From: an uncultured Fibrobacterota bacterium
Lineage (GTDB): Bacteria; Fibrobacterota; Fibrobacteria; Fibrobacterales; Fibrobacteraceae
Direction: 5' to 3'
Assembly: GCA_903876665.1 (NCBI GenBank)
Contig: CAIRAY010000140.1
Coordinates: 1-47,202 of the forward strand
DNA: 47,202 nt
In this document: positions 16,839-25,243 of the stretch, piece by piece
Numbering within the stretch: position 1 is the first letter of the stretch
Layout of the letters: each line of letters begins with the position of its first letter
Program-made: the position numbers and the translations under genes
The notes under the pieces: generated by a model
The model's input: the letters and a program-made list of their open reading frames with translations, nothing else
Told to the model about the DNA's origin: nothing
Databases searched by the model: none

Positions 16839-17912
16839 TCAAAATTCTCGATATAAAGCATCCCGTTCTACGGGTTCCAGCCCTTCTTCCAGGATTAAAT
16901 TGCGCATGGCCAGGACGCTAAGGCCTTGACCGGATTCGGAGCCAGCGGCCTGGGTGATTTTTTCTTCGATGATGGTGCCATCCAGGTCGCTTGCGCCAGC
17001 GTGCAAGGCCCGGCGGGCAACATCGAGTCCGAGCTGGACCCAATACGCTTTGATGTGTTGGATGTTATCCAAAAAGATGCGGGCCACGGCAATGGTACGA
17101 ATGCGGTCTTCCTCAGAGGTTTTTGTCCCCACCCGTCGACCCAGGGAATTGTTGTCGGGGTGAAATACCAGGGGAATAAAGGCAAAGAAGCCCGGAGCCT
17201 CATCCTCAAGGGCGCGCAACCAGGCCATGTGCCCGACCCGGTGTTCAAAGGATTCGATGTGGCCAAAAAGCATGGTGGCATTGCTCGGGATTCCCAATTT
17301 GTGGGCAACCCGGTGCACTTCGATCCACTCCTCGCCGGTCTCCTTGGAACCGCAAATTTCTTCGCGAATTCCGGGTAGCAGAATTTCCGCTCCGCCACCC
17401 GGCAATGCCTCAAGCCCAGCATCCTTTAGCTCCATCAAGATGCTCTCTACCGTCCGGTTTCCCAATTTGGCAAAATACTGAATCTCGACCGCAGTAAAAG
17501 CCTTGATGCAAACCGCAGGGAATTCATTTCGCAGGGTGCGCACCATATCGACATAGTATCCGAATTCATGATCGGGGTGCAGGCCACCCACGATATGCAG
17601 CTCCCGGGCCCCGAGTTCAATGGCTTCGCGGGCTTTGGCGACGATCTGGGGAATGGTCCAGTCATAAGCCGTAGGGCTGTCTTTTTTGATTTTCGAAAAC
17701 GCACAGAAACTGCAATGAAGCACGCACACATTGGTGTAATTGATCTGCCGGTTATTCACCCAGAACACGGACTTGCCATGACGCTTACGCTTGATGGCAT
17801 CGGCAAGCTGGCAAAGCTCGGCAAAAGGTGCATTTTGAAAAAGCCAAACAGCCTCCGTTTCGGAGATGCGTTCGCCCATCAGAGCCTTGGTTTTAATCCG
17901 GTCAAATTCCAT
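16839..17912 (-). CDS. mqnE: Aminofutalosine synthase MqnE
   Basis: 357 aa radical SAM enzyme. The [4Fe-4S] motif CxxxCxxC is C63-C67-C70 (NVCVLHCSFCAF). HIVGGLHPD, LPGGGAEIL and FIPLVFHPDNN are typical of the MqnC/MqnE pair, and the C-terminal DLDGTIIEEKI together with EPVERDALY identifies MqnE rather than MqnC. The enzyme joins dehydrohypoxanthine futalosine-pathway precursor and SAM to form 6-amino-6-deoxyfutalosine in menaquinone synthesis. A probable deaminase for its product is encoded at 26254-27453. ATG 17912 has no ribosome site but has TAGATT 7 nt upstream. Confidence 0.9.
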   Translation of the reverse strand: MEFDRIKTKALMGERISETEAVWLFQNAPFAELCQLADAIKRKRHGKSVFWVNNRQINYTNVCVLHCSFCAFSKIKKDSPTAYDWTIPQIVAKAREAIELGARELHIVGGLHPDHEFGYYVDMVRTLRNEFPAVCIKAFTAVEIQYFAKLGNRTVESILMELKDAGLEALPGGGAEILLPGIREEICGSKETGEEWIEVHRVAHKLGIPSNATMLFGHIESFEHRVGHMAWLRALEDEAPGFFAFIPLVFHPDNNSLGRRVGTKTSEEDRIRTIAVARIFLDNIQHIKAYWVQLGLDVARRALHAGASDLDGTIIEEKITQAAGSESGQGLSVLAMRNLILEEGLEPVERDALYREF

Positions 17913-17919
17913 AGGGACA

Positions 17920-17925
17920 AATCTA
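17920..17925 (-). promoter_or_regulatory. Putative -10 element (TAGATT) for mqnE
   Basis: TAGATT on the minus strand ends 7 nt before ATG 17912, compatible with a leaderless transcript. The hexamer 17 nt further upstream (CTCTGA) is a poor -35. Confidence 0.3.
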
Positions 17926-18043
17926 GATTGTAGAAGATTCAGTCAGAGAATTGAAATAATACGAATTCGAAGTCAAGCGTATCGCAGATTAGGAACGGAA
18001 CAAATTCATCCCGGGCAAAATCCCCGCCCACGCGGAATCAAGG

Positions 18044-18049
18044 TATATT
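18044..18049 (+). promoter_or_regulatory. Putative -10 element (TATATT) for the kinase operon
   Basis: AGGTATATT here repeats the AGGTATATT in front of the PHP gene, and ATG 18057 follows after 7 nt. No ribosome site is present, so a leaderless start is likely. No convincing -35. Confidence 0.4.
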
Positions 18050-18056
18050 TCACTTC

Positions 18057-19091
18057 ATGGCTCCGAAACAAAAACGAATTCAATCCATAAACCCTCCGCT
18101 GGAATGGGTTCACAGCGTCGGTAAGGGTGCCATGGGAGAAGTCAACCTCTACCACGATCCCTTTTTGGACCGGACCGTGGTGGTCAAGCAAATGAATTCC
18201 GACATGTTGGATTCCCCAGAAATGATCAAGCGCTTTGAGCGCGAAGTCCAGGTTCTTTCGTGCCTCAAGCATCCCAATATCGTCGATATTTATGGATTCT
18301 GGATGGCCGAAACCAAGCTATACCTTTCTATGGAATTCATTAACGGCTGGACCTTGCGCCAATTGCTGGAGGCAGAAAAGCGGCCCCCGCATTGGGTGTG
18401 CATGGCGATTCTGTGGGATATGCTGACTGGCCTCGAATACGCTCACGCAACCTACGCCCACAAGGATATCGGGCCCATCGCCCACCGGGATATCAAGCCC
18501 GCCAATATCATGATTGGCTTCAATGGCCGTTTGCGTCTGCTTGACTTTGGAATTTCCAAACCCCAGCAATCCAAGGACCTGACCAACCCTGGCACGCAAA
18601 TTGGAACCATTGCCTACATGAGTCCCGAGCAAATTCAGGAGGCGGCGGCGATCTCCACAAAGACCGATATCTTTTCGGCCGGGATTATTTTCTGGGAACT
18701 CCTCACCGGCAAGCATCCCTTCCGTGGGCCCAATGCCATGAGCACCTGCCAGGCTATTGTCAACAAGGATCTTGATTGGAAATTATTGCCCTACGAACTT
18801 GACCCCAAAATCAAATACCTGCTCCAGGGAATGCTACAGAAGGACCCAAAAAAAAGATTTTCCGCGCAACAGGCTCTGGAAACATTGGAACAGCCCATGC
18901 AAAGCCTCCCCCGCAACCCCAATGCCCTGGTGGGCCATTATTTGCTTCACATCCGCAAACCCGAATCGGTGTTGCCTCCTTCCCCACCCAACTTGCCCAA
19001 GTTTCGCAAGCCCATTTCCACCTGGCTATTCACGGCCTCAGGCTGTCTGGTTTGCCTTGCCGCAGGAATGCTAATCGGACATCTGGCCTAA
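18057..19091 (+). CDS. Ser/Thr protein kinase with C-terminal membrane anchor
   Basis: 344 aa Hanks-type kinase. Glycine loop GKGAMGEV (23-30), ATP-anchoring K44 (VVVKQM), catalytic HRDIKPAN (143-150, D145), DFG (163-165), and activation segment ending YMSPEQ are all present, so it should be active. A Pro-rich stretch follows the domain, and a single hydrophobic segment (about 322-340) ends the protein; there is no extracytoplasmic sensor such as PASTA. First gene of a plus-strand run with CvpA and an M23 peptidase, so envelope processes are plausible targets (inference). Confidence 0.92.
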   Translation: MAPKQKRIQSINPPLEWVHSVGKGAMGEVNLYHDPFLDRTVVVKQMNSDMLDSPEMIKRFEREVQVLSCLKHPNIVDIYGFWMAETKLYLSMEFINGWTLRQLLEAEKRPPHWVCMAILWDMLTGLEYAHATYAHKDIGPIAHRDIKPANIMIGFNGRLRLLDFGISKPQQSKDLTNPGTQIGTIAYMSPEQIQEAAAISTKTDIFSAGIIFWELLTGKHPFRGPNAMSTCQAIVNKDLDWKLLPYELDPKIKYLLQGMLQKDPKKRFSAQQALETLEQPMQSLPRNPNALVGHYLLHIRKPESVLPPSPPNLPKFRKPISTWLFTASGCLVCLAAGMLIGHLA

Positions 19092-19092
19092 C

Positions 19093-19563
19093 ATGATTCC
19101 TACCCTGAATTCTCTAGACTTATTCTGCCTAGGTGCGTTCGTTCTTTTCGCGGGCTTCGGAGCCTGGAAGGGCCTTGTCCGCACCCTGTTCCAAATGGCC
19201 TCCTGGGTGGCAGGTGCCCTGGGCGGGTTCTTGGCGACATCTTTCATCGCTCCCCTGTTGCAAGCGAATATCACCGGGGTCCCAGGTTTCGGCCTGGTTC
19301 TTTTTTCGGGCTTCATCGGATTTGTGGTTTGCTTTTTGGGCATCCGCATTCTGGGGAAAATTCTGAATGGAATGGTGAGCAAAAGCGCACTTGGAGGCTT
19401 GAACCGATTGGGAGGAGCGGCCATTGGCGGGGTCAAGGCAGCTATTCTCGTGGGTCTCATCCTATTTGTCCTTGAAGTCCTCCCCGTGCAGGGAAACCTG
19501 GCCGAACTCCGGGGCCACTCCGTTGCATTCAAGGCCTGGACCACCCTTCGCGCATCAAAATAA
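19093..19563 (+). CDS. cvpA: CvpA-family inner-membrane protein
   Basis: 156 aa with four hydrophobic segments. The N-terminal NSLDLFCLGAFVLFAGFGAWKG matches the CvpA family start (a D-hydrophobic-GxxKG pattern), and the second half has GGLNRLGGAAIGGVKAAILV, the family's conserved GxxNRxLGxxxGxxKG-like segment. CvpA is linked to colicin V export and envelope-stress survival; its mechanism is not settled. The ATG follows the kinase stop by one base, so translation is coupled. Confidence 0.85.
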   Translation: MIPTLNSLDLFCLGAFVLFAGFGAWKGLVRTLFQMASWVAGALGGFLATSFIAPLLQANITGVPGFGLVLFSGFIGFVVCFLGIRILGKILNGMVSKSALGGLNRLGGAAIGGVKAAILVGLILFVLEVLPVQGNLAELRGHSVAFKAWTTLRASK

Positions 19564-19672
19564 CTGCACATCTGTTCACTATCTATTCCAATTCAGAGCC
19601 TTTTCGCAGTTGGCTCCAAACCAGTTTGGATGTATTTTTAAAGCCCAGTACTTTTTGTTTATCTGAGACTTC

Positions 19673-20593
19673 GTGAAGTTTATTCGGCTTCAAATTCATT
19701 TGGACTCCTCCTCCCGGGCACTCAACCTCCGTTTGCCCGAATTCTCATTTCGTGTGCTCCACTGGGCAAAACGGGTGGTGCAACTGGGACTTGTCCTGTT
19801 CATTCTGCAAGTTGGGACCCTCTACACATACGACTATCTCCTGCAGTCCGCGACTAAACAGCAATCCAAGCTATACCATAGGCTCAAGGGCGTCTCGGCC
19901 CAAATGAACCTGCTGGATTCCGCCATGCGGACCGGGTTCCAAAACGAAGATCTAGTGCACATGAAATTCGGAATTGCGCCCCCGGACCGTGACCAAAGGG
20001 AGCTTGGCGTTGGAGGACGAATCAACCCTGATTCTGCCTTCGTTTTTTCCATCCACCCCATTCGTGGGCTCCGGGCAAAAGTTCAAGGCAACATGGATCA
20101 GCTCGAAAACCAGATATCCCGCACCCAGTCCAGTTTTTCCTCCATTCGCGGTTACATGGAACAACAATACAGCCAGTGGCGTCATATACCCTCAGTGACC
20201 CCTTCTGCTGGACGCTTCAGCTCAGGGTTTGGGTTACGAACACATCCTGTCACGGGGGAAACTGAAAAAATGCATACCGGTATCGACATTTCAAACAACC
20301 GCTGGACACCCATTCAGGCAACAGCCGACGGGGTAGTTAGCCTCGTCAAGAACAGCGAATATTTTGGAAACTACGTGGTCATCAATCATCGCAATGGCTA
20401 TGAAACGAAATTTGGCCACATGGAAAAGCCCATCGTGAAAGAGGGGCAAATGATCGTGCGTGGACAAATTCTTGGCTACATGGGCCGTACAGGACGAACC
20501 ACCGGCATCCATGTGCACTACGAAGTCTGGCACGGCGAAACCGCGCTGAACCCAGCCAACTTCGTGCTCTCGCCCGAATACGCGGTCGAGTAG
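19673..20593 (+). CDS. M23 (LytM) peptidoglycan endopeptidase, membrane anchored
   Basis: 306 aa from GTG 19673. One membrane segment (about 34-52), a coiled-coil-like region (about 62-165), then an M23 domain (about 180-300) with HTGID (zinc ligands H201, D205), GNYVVINHRNGYETKFGHM and VHYEVW (active-site H280 and ligand H282). All key residues are present, so it probably cuts cross-links in peptidoglycan in the periplasm. In contrast, the LytM-like protein at 28591-29580 has lost these. 109 bp separate it from cvpA, and no terminator is obvious in that gap. Confidence 0.9.
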   Translation: MKFIRLQIHLDSSSRALNLRLPEFSFRVLHWAKRVVQLGLVLFILQVGTLYTYDYLLQSATKQQSKLYHRLKGVSAQMNLLDSAMRTGFQNEDLVHMKFGIAPPDRDQRELGVGGRINPDSAFVFSIHPIRGLRAKVQGNMDQLENQISRTQSSFSSIRGYMEQQYSQWRHIPSVTPSAGRFSSGFGLRTHPVTGETEKMHTGIDISNNRWTPIQATADGVVSLVKNSEYFGNYVVINHRNGYETKFGHMEKPIVKEGQMIVRGQILGYMGRTGRTTGIHVHYEVWHGETALNPANFVLSPEYAVE

Positions 20594-20597
20594 TCCC

Positions 20598-22022
20598 ATG
20601 CTCATATCATTCCTGCTCGCAGGCGCTAGCGCGCTTTCGGCTTGCCCGTGGCTTGCCGAAATTTTCCCTGACCCCACAACCCAAGATGACCGACTTGGTG
20701 AATTCATCGAGGTCGTAATTCCCGAGTCCAGGACAGGCAACCTTGATGATTCCATTTCCCTTTGGCTGGATGCGGACAAAATCGCCCAATCCCCAAGACC
20801 TGCCACGGGAGGAAGATGGGTATTTTGCCACACGGACAGCCTGCGCTTGCTTCCCGGGTTTTCTCAAAATTGCGAACCTCTGAGCGGCTCCTTACTCAAT
20901 ACCCGTCCCCTGCAAATCTCCCTCTCTAGCAAGGACTGCAGGGACACGGCCTGGCTCGAGCCCGCGGTGAGCGGAAAGTCCTGGCAAAGGGCAAATGTCC
21001 CTCCCGAAAATTCCCTTTGGGTGACCAGCGCACCCAGCCCGGGATTTGGACAGCCAGGGATAGAAAAGGGCGTTCGCAACGCATCTCCAGCGTTTTCCAG
21101 GATCACCCGAAAGGAAAACCGTTGGGAAATTTCCCTTCCAATATCCGGATACCTAAAATCCAATACACACTTGGATTCGTTGCTTCTGGAATGGTTCGAC
21201 ATGGAAAATTCAAAACCATTCCGCATGGACACGTTGGAGATTTCCGCAGACACCCTTCACCAGCAAGGAAACCTGCGGGATCCGCCCTGGATTCTGGTCC
21301 GAGCCACGCTGTGGGGGGATGAGTTCCCCCTCGACAACAAAGTGAGTCAAATCCTTTTCACCCCAGGAGCGCCACCCCTGGGCATCCAGGAAGTAAATGC
21401 CTGCCCAGCCACAGGCCTTCCCGAATGGTTCGAAATCCGCAACCAAACCAACGTGCCCATTCCCTTGCACGCGATTAGCAACTGCAAAGGAATGGAAGGC
21501 GGAGACTCCAGTCTAAACCTTGCTTCAGAGGGAATCGCCGTCATCGCAGACAACGCAGAAAAGTTGCTGGCTACATTCCCAGGAATGCAACCCCAGGCCA
21601 TTCTGGAATCGGAACACGCACTGGAATTATCCAATGTTGCGGATACTGTGCGCCTTTGCCTTTGGGGCCAACAGATTGATTCGGTAATCTGGGGACCCAC
21701 AAGCCCCACACCCTGTTCCCCTACCCAACCCACTCCGGGTTGGAAGCCCCAAAACCCCTCGCCCCTGGATGCTCCGCACTTAAATTCCCGCATCGTTTCC
21801 CGGAATCTGCTCCGTCCGTTGCGCCTGCAAGTTCCCTCGCAAGACACTTCATGGAGGATATCCATAATCCACAATTCCGGACAAACCTTGCTCCGGGACC
21901 AGGTGACCCCAGGCGGAATATTCACCTGGAATCCACCCGCCCACACCCAGTCAGGACCTTGTATCCTCGTGGGGACCTGGGGCTCTACAACTTGGCGTAG
22001 CACCTTTGTAATCGTGGAATAG
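20598..22022 (+). CDS. Secreted protein with two lamin-tail-like domains
   Basis: 474 aa with a short signal peptide. Residues about 18-130 start AEIFPDPTTQDDRLGEFIEVV, the pattern of a lamin-tail domain (LTD). A second LTD-like segment (about 262-375) starts IQEVNACPATGLPEWFEIRNQ. The C-terminal 65 residues (WRISIIHNSGQTLLRD, FTWNPPAH, STFVIVE) resemble the immunoglobulin-like sorting domains of type IX secretion cargo. LTDs in bacteria are extracellular and mostly uncharacterised. Starts 4 bp after the M23 gene. Confidence 0.65.
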   Translation: MLISFLLAGASALSACPWLAEIFPDPTTQDDRLGEFIEVVIPESRTGNLDDSISLWLDADKIAQSPRPATGGRWVFCHTDSLRLLPGFSQNCEPLSGSLLNTRPLQISLSSKDCRDTAWLEPAVSGKSWQRANVPPENSLWVTSAPSPGFGQPGIEKGVRNASPAFSRITRKENRWEISLPISGYLKSNTHLDSLLLEWFDMENSKPFRMDTLEISADTLHQQGNLRDPPWILVRATLWGDEFPLDNKVSQILFTPGAPPLGIQEVNACPATGLPEWFEIRNQTNVPIPLHAISNCKGMEGGDSSLNLASEGIAVIADNAEKLLATFPGMQPQAILESEHALELSNVADTVRLCLWGQQIDSVIWGPTSPTPCSPTQPTPGWKPQNPSPLDAPHLNSRIVSRNLLRPLRLQVPSQDTSWRISIIHNSGQTLLRDQVTPGGIFTWNPPAHTQSGPCILVGTWGSTTWRSTFVIVE

Positions 22023-22034
22023 GGGAAAATTACC

Positions 22035-22826
22035 ATGCAAAACAAAAACCTTCAGAGACAAATCCCCACCTATTTCATCATGGCCAAAATCCCTTTTCGA
22101 GGCCTCTTCATTCTTTGGATTTTAGTGCAATCCTTGCACGGGCGCATCCCAGAAACGGGCGCAACGGCGGAGCTGGGTGCCGAGCGCCTATTTCAAGGAC
22201 AGGAATCACATCGTGGCTGGAGCGCCACTTTAGGGGGTGGACAACCTTGGTCGATTCATGGATATAGCAATGCTTTTGTCCAAACCTCAGTTGCCTTAAG
22301 AAACGCGAGGATTGCTACTGGGTTTTCCTATTCTGGACTGGACTCCATTTACTCTTCGGGGCAGTGGGAATTTGGGGCAGATGCCCGGTGGAGGAATTTT
22401 TTTGTTTCGGCCCTTCACGGCGAGGAACTCCAAATGGTTCCGGGTTTCCGCAAGACTTGGATCCACAGTACTTCCGGGAGCCTAGGGTATTCCCTCCGGG
22501 AACAGGTCGCCTTTGCAATTGGTGTTTCTTTAGAGACCTCTTGCATTTGCTCCCAAATTGCAATACAATGGAAACTAGGACACTACTATTTGATGCATTG
22601 GGAACTTAAAAACAACCCGGATCGCTCTATCGGGATTACCTTCGGCCAACGCCTAGCGCTGGCCAGCACTTTTGCCGTTTCGACGGGGATCAGCTACCCG
22701 GAACGGATCGTCGGTGCAAGTCTCGTCTTTTCCACGAAAAGTTTTACCGTCGATGCAACTCAGATTTGGCATCCTTTGCTCTCTCCCTCACGATTCACCA
22801 GCCTTTCCTGGAGCCAGGATGATTGA
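22035..22826 (+). CDS. Probable outer-membrane beta-barrel protein
   Basis: 263 aa. Signal-peptide-like segment (about 20-36), then repeated amphipathic beta-like stretches with alternating aromatic and glycine residues (WSATLGGGQPW, ARIATGFSYSGL, WEFGADARWRNFF, SIGITFGQRLALA, IVGASLVFSTKSF). This reads as a small outer-membrane barrel or PorV-like protein, but I do not recognise a family. AGGGG lies 9 nt before ATG 22035; an ATG at residue 16 is possible. The end overlaps the next gene by 8 bp. Confidence 0.5.
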   Translation: MQNKNLQRQIPTYFIMAKIPFRGLFILWILVQSLHGRIPETGATAELGAERLFQGQESHRGWSATLGGGQPWSIHGYSNAFVQTSVALRNARIATGFSYSGLDSIYSSGQWEFGADARWRNFFVSALHGEELQMVPGFRKTWIHSTSGSLGYSLREQVAFAIGVSLETSCICSQIAIQWKLGHYYLMHWELKNNPDRSIGITFGQRLALASTFAVSTGISYPERIVGASLVFSTKSFTVDATQIWHPLLSPSRFTSLSWSQDD

Positions 22827-24012
22827 ACTGACCGTGGACGAACTTCGAACGGGTCAAACACTTGCCCGAAGCATATACCGGCCCAACGGCGAAATGCTTT
22901 TAAGCCTTGGATATCAATTATCGAGCGATGTGATCCATAAATTGCGAGAAACGGGGCAAACGCGCTTCTGGATTCAGGAGCCTGGACTGGAGCACATTCT
23001 CCCTGAAGAAATCCTCCCGGAATTTCTTTTGAATCAAGCTGCGGATGAGCTGCGAAAAAACGCAGAGCACTTCCGCAAAACCGCCAAAGTCCCCGAGAGC
23101 ATGGACCTGAACAACTTCACGGCCAAGCAGGTTTTGAAAGATACCTTGCGCTTTGCGGACAGCCTATATTCATCAAGATTGATCAAGATTGCCCGGACCT
23201 TGGTCAAGGAATTCAAACGCAACAAAGCCCCCTACATCCTACATTTTACCACCAGCCGCAACCAGGACAACTATGTTTTCCAGAATGCGGCCGATTGCGC
23301 AGTCGTGGCTATTGCCCTAGGACGAGCCTTTCAGTTTGATGAAGAGGAGCTCGAAAACTTAGCCCTCGGTGCCATGCTTATGGACATGGGAACCTTCCTC
23401 TTGCCCTGGAAACTGGTCACCAATCCTGACCGGATTTCCTTTGCGGAATTTTCCGCAATAAAGGAGCACCCGATCCTGGGTTTTGAGATTTTACGCAACG
23501 ATCATTCCATCCCATTAATTTGTGCGCACATTGCCTACCAGCACCATGAACGCCAGGACGGAGGCGGATTCCCCCGGCGCTTGCAAGGGACAAACAAGCC
23601 TCCAGTAAAACAAGAAATCAACGACAAACGCCTCATTCATCGTTTTGCGGAAATTGTCGCTGTGGCCGATGCATACATTGGCTTGATCCAGCCCCGGTCC
23701 GCACAGACTTCCAAGTCTCCCATCGATGCGATTAAATTTCTGCTCAAAGCATCGGGAACTCAATTGAACGCGGCCATTGTGGACACATTGATTCCCTTGA
23801 TTCCATTGTATTCCGTTGGCTCCCGCGTGCAGATTATTGGCGCAAGCAATGAAGGCTTGATCGGAGCCACCGCGGTTGTTTCCAAAACCAACCCCGAGCG
23901 GCAGGACCGCCCCGAAATCACCCTCATCTACGATGCTCAGGGCAATTGGATCGAGCACGAAATTTTCAATCTGGAGGAAATCCCCCAGATGGCCATTCAG
24001 CAGACTTCGTAA
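22819..24012 (+). CDS. Degenerate HD-GYP domain protein
   Basis: 397 aa from ATG 22819, inside the end of the preceding gene (GGAG upstream). The frame is open to 22672 but only because it overlaps that gene. An N-terminal region (1-65, TVDELRTGQTLARSIYRPNG) is typical of proteins preceding HD-GYP domains. The HD-GYP core (about 150-350) keeps KEHPILGFEIL, HHERQDGGGFP (H242-H243) and AEIVAVADAY. However, the HD metal pair reads MDMG (M188-D189) instead of HD-hG-K, an upstream metal His is replaced (NAADCAVV), and GYP reads GFP. It probably does not hydrolyse c-di-GMP but may bind a ligand. Confidence 0.75.
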   Translation: MIELTVDELRTGQTLARSIYRPNGEMLLSLGYQLSSDVIHKLRETGQTRFWIQEPGLEHILPEEILPEFLLNQAADELRKNAEHFRKTAKVPESMDLNNFTAKQVLKDTLRFADSLYSSRLIKIARTLVKEFKRNKAPYILHFTTSRNQDNYVFQNAADCAVVAIALGRAFQFDEEELENLALGAMLMDMGTFLLPWKLVTNPDRISFAEFSAIKEHPILGFEILRNDHSIPLICAHIAYQHHERQDGGGFPRRLQGTNKPPVKQEINDKRLIHRFAEIVAVADAYIGLIQPRSAQTSKSPIDAIKFLLKASGTQLNAAIVDTLIPLIPLYSVGSRVQIIGASNEGLIGATAVVSKTNPERQDRPEITLIYDAQGNWIEHEIFNLEEIPQMAIQQTS

Positions 24013-24970
24013 TACGCGCTTCGTTATCCCGAATCGCCCGTAAATTCCGTTCTAGGCCCTTGCGGCCCGTGCGCCCCAGGGGCGTTTGCTTGATGCGCGA
24101 ACGCAATCCGTTTCCGGGTTGTAGCAAATGCTCCCACTCGGCAATGCTCTTCGGCCAATGTGCTGGAATGTTGTCGTCAATTTTTTTGCTATTCCAGGGG
24201 CAGCAGGATTGGCAAATGTCGCACCCAAACAACCAGCGATCCATGCTCCCATTTTGCTCGGACGAAAACTCTCCGGTCTTCTCGATACTCATCCAGCTTA
24301 GGCATTTTCGGCTGTCGATGGTGCGGTCGTTTCCGATGGCACCCGTAGGGCAGGCCTTAATGCACAGAGTACAGGTCCTGCAAAATTCCTGCCCCGGTGG
24401 ATGGGGACCGGGGCGAACCAGCTCCATATTGCAGGCGAGACCGCCCAGCAGAAATGCACTTCCATGTTTTGGATGTAAAAGCATGCTATTCTTGCCTTTC
24501 CATCCGAGCCCGGCCAGCAGGGCAAACTCCCGCTCCAGCACCGGCATGGCATCCACAAAGGTCCGGGCCACAAAGCCTTCCTGGGTAATGGCGAGCTCCT
24601 TGCGCGTGCGGTCCAGCCAGCGACCCATACTCACATGGTAATCGGCACCTTGCGCATAGGAGGCAATTTGAATATCCGCGGAATATTCCATGGAGCGCAA
24701 TGGTCCTGGCAATTCCCACAGGAACATGATCACCGTATGCATCCCAGGCCACAAAAGCGCTGGATTAGCGCGCACTTCCATGTGGGTTTCGAGCCAAGCC
24801 ATGTCCGCATGCATCCCTTGGGCAAGCCACTCACGCATCATTGGTTCTCCAGGCATCCGTTCGGGAATGCGCACCGTGGCCCAATCGAGAATGCGCGATT
24901 CCTTGCGCACCAAGGTTTCCAAGGTGCTTAAAACCGAAGGAGAATCTGGAGAGGAATCCAAAGAAATCAT
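23966..24970 (-). CDS. queG: Epoxyqueuosine reductase QueG
   Basis: About 334 aa from ATG 24970 (GAGGG 9 nt upstream); an ATG at 25030 is in frame but lacks a ribosome site and gives an unlike N terminus. The DUF1730 segment (WLAQGMHADMAWL, TVIMFLWELP, GADYHVSMGRWLD) precedes two [4Fe-4S] clusters (CRTCTLCIKACPTGAI and CDICQSCCPWN). QueG reduces epoxyqueuosine to queuosine in tRNA using a cobalamin cofactor. The last 47 bp overlap the end of the convergent HD-GYP-like gene. A palindromic element separates it from pdxA upstream. Confidence 0.9.
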   Translation of the reverse strand: MISLDSSPDSPSVLSTLETLVRKESRILDWATVRIPERMPGEPMMREWLAQGMHADMAWLETHMEVRANPALLWPGMHTVIMFLWELPGPLRSMEYSADIQIASYAQGADYHVSMGRWLDRTRKELAITQEGFVARTFVDAMPVLEREFALLAGLGWKGKNSMLLHPKHGSAFLLGGLACNMELVRPGPHPPGQEFCRTCTLCIKACPTGAIGNDRTIDSRKCLSWMSIEKTGEFSSEQNGSMDRWLFGCDICQSCCPWNSKKIDDNIPAHWPKSIAEWEHLLQPGNGLRSRIKQTPLGRTGRKGLERNLRAIRDNEARITKSAEWPSGGFPPD

Positions 24971-25040
24971 GCGATGGCGCCCTCGCGCAGGCGATGACCC
25001 TGGTTGGATCGCCCGAATGAATTGTCGCATTTGACGGACA

Positions 25041-25239
25041 TACTAACATCGTCGTAAATTATGCGACATAAACCTGTCATGCCCGGTACGGGCATCACCG
25101 TACATCTACCGGAGTTCTGTGATACCTCGGTGGGACCGTTCGGGCTTGCCCGTTACGGACACATGTCCACTGTGTGGAGTGCCGGGTATGACAATTCATA
25201 AACACTTTGCATGTAGCAATACCAGTAACGATGTTAGTA
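25041..25239. repeat. Nested palindromic element between pdxA and queG
   Basis: Outer arms TACTAACATCGT (25041-25052) and ACGATGTTAGTA (25228-25239) are a perfect 12-bp inverted repeat. An inner pair, TGTCATGCCCGG (25075-25086) and CCGGGTATGACA (25182-25193), matches at 11 of 12. The inner arms resemble widespread TGTCAT-CCCGG type intergenic repeats. A MITE with a REP-like core, or an mRNA structure between the two genes, are both possible. Confidence 0.65.
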
Positions 25240-25243
25240 ACCA

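Noticed and set aside
24971..25030. Upstream ATG extension of queG
   Set aside because: No ribosome site, unlike the family N terminus, and close to the palindromic element; ATG 24970 has GAGGG.
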